NCBI GenBank assembly: GCA_973895155.1
Contig: OZ316899.1
Span: 4,526,001-4,590,000, forward strand
Direction: 5' to 3'
DNA from: Marsupella aquatica
Lineage: Eukaryota > Marchantiophyta
Length of the DNA stretch: 64,000 bases
The notes beneath the pieces are model-generated. The model saw only the letters and a program-made list of their open reading frames with translations, was not told the DNA's origin and ran no database searches. Below, piece by piece: positions 60,320 to 64,000 of this stretch. Numbering within the stretch: position 1 is the first letter of the stretch; every line of letters starts with the position of its first letter. The translations under genes were made by a program, and so were the position numbers.

Positions 60320-63290
60320 GGTGGAAGAGATTTTGTAAACAAGTTGACAACATTTGTTTGGCTAGTAATCCATTTCACGTTGATGCTTTGCCCTTGTTGT
60401 TCATGAGCAAAAAAAACTTGGGTGAAAGATGTTTTGTTTGATCTCCTTTGATGTAGCCAACTTGGATCTGGTTGATGCATGCCCTGTTGTCCTCGTAAAT
60501 TGTGGTTGGTGCAAAGATTTTAGGTATGCCAATATGCTCCAAAATGTGATTTATCACATTGCAAAGCCATATGCATTCTTGGTTAGCCTCATATAGGGCA
60601 ATGATCTTGGAATGGTTGGAGGATGTCATTGTCAATGTCTATTTGCAACTACGCCAGGAAATTGCGGTAGTGCCTAGGAGGAACACATAGCCCGTCTGGG
60701 ACTTAGCATGGTTTGCATCACACAGGTAACCTGCATCTGCATAGCCTGCAAGAACATTGTTAGAATTTGTAGGGTAAAATAATCCCACATCAATAGTGCC
60801 CTTGAGGTATCAGAAAATCCTCTTTATGCCATTCCAATGGCGTATTGTTGGCTGAGCGTTGTGTCGTGCCAATAGATTGACTGCGAAGGCGATGTCAGGC
60901 CGTGTTTGATTTGCAAGGAATGTTAACACGCCAATGGCAGATAAGTATGGTTTCTCTGAACCAAGTAGTGGCTCATTTCCTGTGCGCTTTCGGAAGATGT
61001 CCTTGTCTTTGTCCAAGGATCTAATGTCCATAGGGGATGCTACTGCAGTTGCATTCTACATATTAAACTGTTTCAAGCTTTTCTATGTATATGTAAATTG
61101 GTGGAGAAAAATTCCATTAGGTAAGTGCTCAAACTGCAAACCGAGGCTAAAAGTAGTCTGCCCAAGATCTCTCATCTCAAACACATGCTTGCGTAGTAGT
61201 ATTGTTTTGAGCATGATTTTGCTGGTATTGAATAGATTCAAGTCATCCACATAGATCACAATAATAATGAATTTGCTGCCCTCTTGCTTTATGAATAAGC
61301 AGTGGGCGATCTCTGCAATTTTGAATCCCAAAGCCAGCATTTCTGCTTTAAATTTTTGATACCAAGTCCGGCCGCTTTGTTTCAGGCCATACATAGAGCG
61401 GAGCATTGGACTGCAAAGTGAGTGTGGGCTCAAAGAGCCTGCTGGGCTGTTTCTTGCTTGGAAGAAGCACTCAATGCAATGGCTTGGGATGTGGTATACA
61501 GTACATCTTTGTTAGTATGATCAAAATTGTCCTTAGTATGTTGGTGTGATCATTTTTTCTATGGCTCCCCCTTGCAACTTTGTTAATGAGTTCAGGTGGG
61601 GCTTCCATGTGTATAACAACATCGAGGTAGCCGTAGAGGTATGCAGTTAGTATGTCAAGTTGGTGCATTGACAAGTTGTGGTGTAAGGAGAACATGATTA
61701 GGTATCGATAAGTGATGACATCCATGACAGGTGAGTAAGTTAAATCATAATCCCTTCCTGGTATTTGTGTGAATCCCCTGCCACTAGACGTGCCTTATCA
61801 CTACCTCTCCTTTGGCATTTTGCTTTCTGATAAATGTCCACTTGTATCCAGTCAAGTGGGTATCAGGTGGTGCTGGAGTTATTGGTCCAAAAACCTGGCG
61901 TGAGATCAAAGAGTCAATTTAGAATGAATGGCTTTCTCCCACTCAGGCCAATCGGATTGGCTTTGGGCTTCCGTGACTGTCTTAGGGTCTGGTATATCAT
62001 CTGTGATTTGTTGGGATATGTGAAATGCAAAGTTGTTGTCTGTAATTGTTTGCAATTGGTCCCAAATGTGGCCAATACTATTATAGTTGATGGCAATCTC
62101 GGTATTGTCATCTTGTGTGGCAGGTTGAGGATCACTGATTTATGTGGGGACTGGGTTTGGATGTGCAGGAGGTACATTCCTCCGTTGTCATAGTTGTTTG
62201 TCGGATGAGCCTATTGGGCAACCACGTTTTGCTCTTGGGGCCACCTCTGGTGCAAATGGACGTGCCATCTGTATTCTCAATGATGTGTTTGCTGCGGGCG
62301 CATGTGATCTTGTTACTTTGACGGCATCTGCAAAGTCATCCGGTAATTGCTCCAACATCCGTGTGAGGTATAGGATTTGTTGGCCGGACTTCAGTATCTG
62401 TTTGGCTAGTCCTAGGATTGTTCCAGATTTCAGATTGTGTTTGCCATTTGAGCTTGGTAATATTGTGCTCCCCAAGACTTGTTGTGGTACTCAACCCAGG
62501 GAAGATGTTCTCATAGAAGTGACAGTCTGCAAACCGTGATTTGAAAATGTCTCCTATAGTTGGTTCCAGGTATTTGATGATAGAGTTGGAGTCAAATCCT
62601 ATTTATATCCCTTTCTGCCATTGGGGTCCCATCTTGGTTCTTTTGGGGCCCATAATGGGCACCAAGACTTGGCAGCCAAATGTCCTCCAGTGAGATATAG
62701 TAGGGGTGTTACCAAATGCGAGGTGGTGAGGGGATCTAGAGTTGAAGGCAGATGGGCGGTATAGTATCAAGGTAGCAGCATGGAGGATGGCATGTCCCCA
62801 TGCGCAGGTGGGAAGGTTGGACTCCATCAGTAGAGGGCAGGCAATCGTCTACAAACGTTTGATAAGTGATTCAATAATCCCATCTGAAAATGAACGTGGG
62901 TCACTGGATATTGAATGTCTATGCCCACTGTCTCACAAAAATCATCAAAGGTTTTAGAGGTAAACTCACCAGCGTTGTCCACTCTAATGACTCAAATGGG
63001 GTAGTCAGGAAATTGGGCTTTCAATCGGAGTATATGTGCAAGAAGGCGGGGGAAGACCATGTTTTGTGTAGACAATAGAGAGTCTCATGACCATTTGGAT
63101 GAGGCACAGATGATGGCCAAGAAGAATCGGAAGGGACCTCTTGGGGGTTCAATTGGGCCACATACATAAGCATGGTATCCTCTGCTCGGTTTTGGACAGT
63201 GGAGGTTTGATGATTAGTTTGCCTTGTGAGCAGGCCAAACACGGAATTTTCATGGATGTTGGGTGTACTATCTTTGGTATTGTCGTCGGG
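60320..63290 (-). pseudogene. Copia C3 integrase, reverse transcriptase and RNase H remnant
   Basis: From right to left: pre-integrase ACSQGKLI (about 63220); integrase first part around 63100 (decayed) and NLPTCAWGHAILHAATL (62830); a C-terminal linker with RGCPIGSSDK (62200); and reverse transcriptase blocks MDVITYRYLIMFSLHH (61725), YGLKQSGRTWYQKF and the catalytic VIYVDDLNLF (61250). RNase H follows with ANQTRPDIAFAVNLLARHNAQPTIRHWNGIKRIF (61031-60810), SNHSKIIALYEA and YEDNRACINQI (60635-60450), ending VNLFTKSLPPPIHK near 60310. Several frameshifts and stops separate these blocks. The reverse transcriptase catalytic YVDD is intact. Confidence 0.88.
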
Positions 63291-64000
63291 GTGGAGCACA
63301 GGGAAGCAGCAAACCCAAGTCAGGATTATGCATCCGGACCAGTCTTCTCCCTTGATGAGTGCCGTGTTTGACTCGGGATGAGAAAATAGGCCTTTGTAAC
63401 TACTTAACAATCCTCTTCCGAGGGAACCCTTCTACAGCCCCGGGTTATCAAGCTTTGCACCAATATGAAGTGAACACCACTACAACTTTTCTACTACTAC
63501 TACTGTGTGGAAAGCCCCTTGGATATTCAAGAGACCTATACACCATTGATAAAAAAGGGGCACCAAGGCACGAACTACTTTTCTAAAGGCATGACTATGC
63601 ATAGTTCTTGTGATCCTAACTTTTGGTTTTGGTATCCTGGCTATAGGCTTCCGCACCCAACGTCCTATCATGATTGTATCCAGACCAAGTATAGGGCTAT
63701 GAGTTTGGTCTAGGCGTAGCCTAGACGTCCACTCGGAGTGCTCTACTTTGTCCGAACCTCCCCCAAGCACACCTTCTCCTATCCTGACCACGAGGTCACA
63801 AGATGGTACTCATTAGCGGAGGTGAACCCTTCCGACTGCGTCTGAACCACCCGAGGGATAGGAAAAAGGGGATACTACCTCTTTTCCCTTAGCCACCCCC
63901 GAATAGTGCATATGCCGCCAGAGCAATGTATAAAAGGCCCTCGTCCTATGGGTTATTCCATAGGGCGGAGACGAGAGGTGGAGCATAGGGGTGAATTTCC
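63291..64000. other. Unassigned right edge, possibly the start of another LTR
   Basis: No supported coding frame. A TATAAAAG box at 63929-63936 is followed by a GC-rich stretch (GGCCCTCGTCC), much like the TATA box context in the gypsy A LTRs. This could be the U3 region of a further LTR running off the window. Confidence 0.35.

Larger units (their letters stand above)
59281..63290 (-). mobile_element. Ty1/copia fragment C3: 3' LTR remnant to pre-integrase
   Basis: The left end holds an LTR remnant ending GGTTACAACA (59361), followed by a CT-rich purine-tract complement, a long 3' untranslated stretch, then RNase H, reverse transcriptase and integrase on the minus strand. The 5' part (gag, protease, 5' LTR) is missing beyond about 63290. 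It is closest to C1 and C2 in protein style (ACSQGKLI, WHK-type integrase). It lies tail-on against C2, suggesting that it jumped into or recombined with C2. Confidence 0.8.

Overview
The window is a piece of a large, repeat-rich plant-type (streptophyte) nuclear genome. Every protein I can recognise belongs to a transposable element. There are introns with GT/AG borders, plant-type CACTA, Ty1/copia and Ty3/gypsy elements, and much CpG-type decay, with no bacterial operon features, no rRNA or tRNA gene and no ordinary host gene. The sequence alone does not fix the species. A seedless land plant or charophyte is possible but unproven.

The central structure is a nest of transposons. A CACTA DNA transposon runs from 3937 to 52156 (about 48.2 kb), with matching 14-bp CACTAGTACATTTT terminal inverted repeats and a 3-bp ATC target duplication on each side. 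It carries two divergent genes, both now broken. Gene 1 (minus, 7068-17838) is a TNP2-type transposase locus that also contains a SET methyltransferase-like domain. Gene 2 (plus, 19191-51143) encodes a charged Lys/Glu-rich protein, a candidate for the subterminal-repeat-binding partner. TCCGAT/ATCGGA hexamers are concentrated at both ends and in the internal noncoding parts of this element.

Other elements landed in the CACTA element. A 370-bp Mutator-type MITE (7783-8152, 9-bp target duplication) sits in an exon of gene 1. A 5.8-kb Ty1/copia element (9478-15265) sits in an intron of gene 1; its two 164-bp LTRs read as identical and it has one uninterrupted 1546-aa polyprotein. Gypsy element A (20864-50547) sits in the second exon of gene 2. 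Gypsy element B (28738-44295) is inserted in the reverse transcriptase of A, between the Asn and Ala codons of its FGLCN-APAMF motif. Target duplications support each of these insertions. The order is CACTA before A, and A before B; the copia element is very recent.

The most unusual feature is that both gypsy elements have very long LTRs (about 4.0 and 4.67 kb) that themselves contain a long protein-coding frame. The two LTR proteins differ in sequence but share a layout: an N-terminal globular region with a plant-mobile-domain-like motif, a low-complexity linker and a long coiled coil. In B the two LTR copies carry different small deletions, and both imply the same ancestral frame of 1211 codons including the stop.

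The flanks hold older debris. To the left is a truncated minus-strand copia element (1-2942) and repeat-rich noncoding DNA. To the right are a short LTR with an initiator-Met type primer site (52312-52605), a decayed LTR related to A (54683 to about 55600), a plus-strand copia fragment (56111-59258) and a minus-strand copia fragment (59281-63290). The last 700 bases include a TATA box that may be the start of another LTR.
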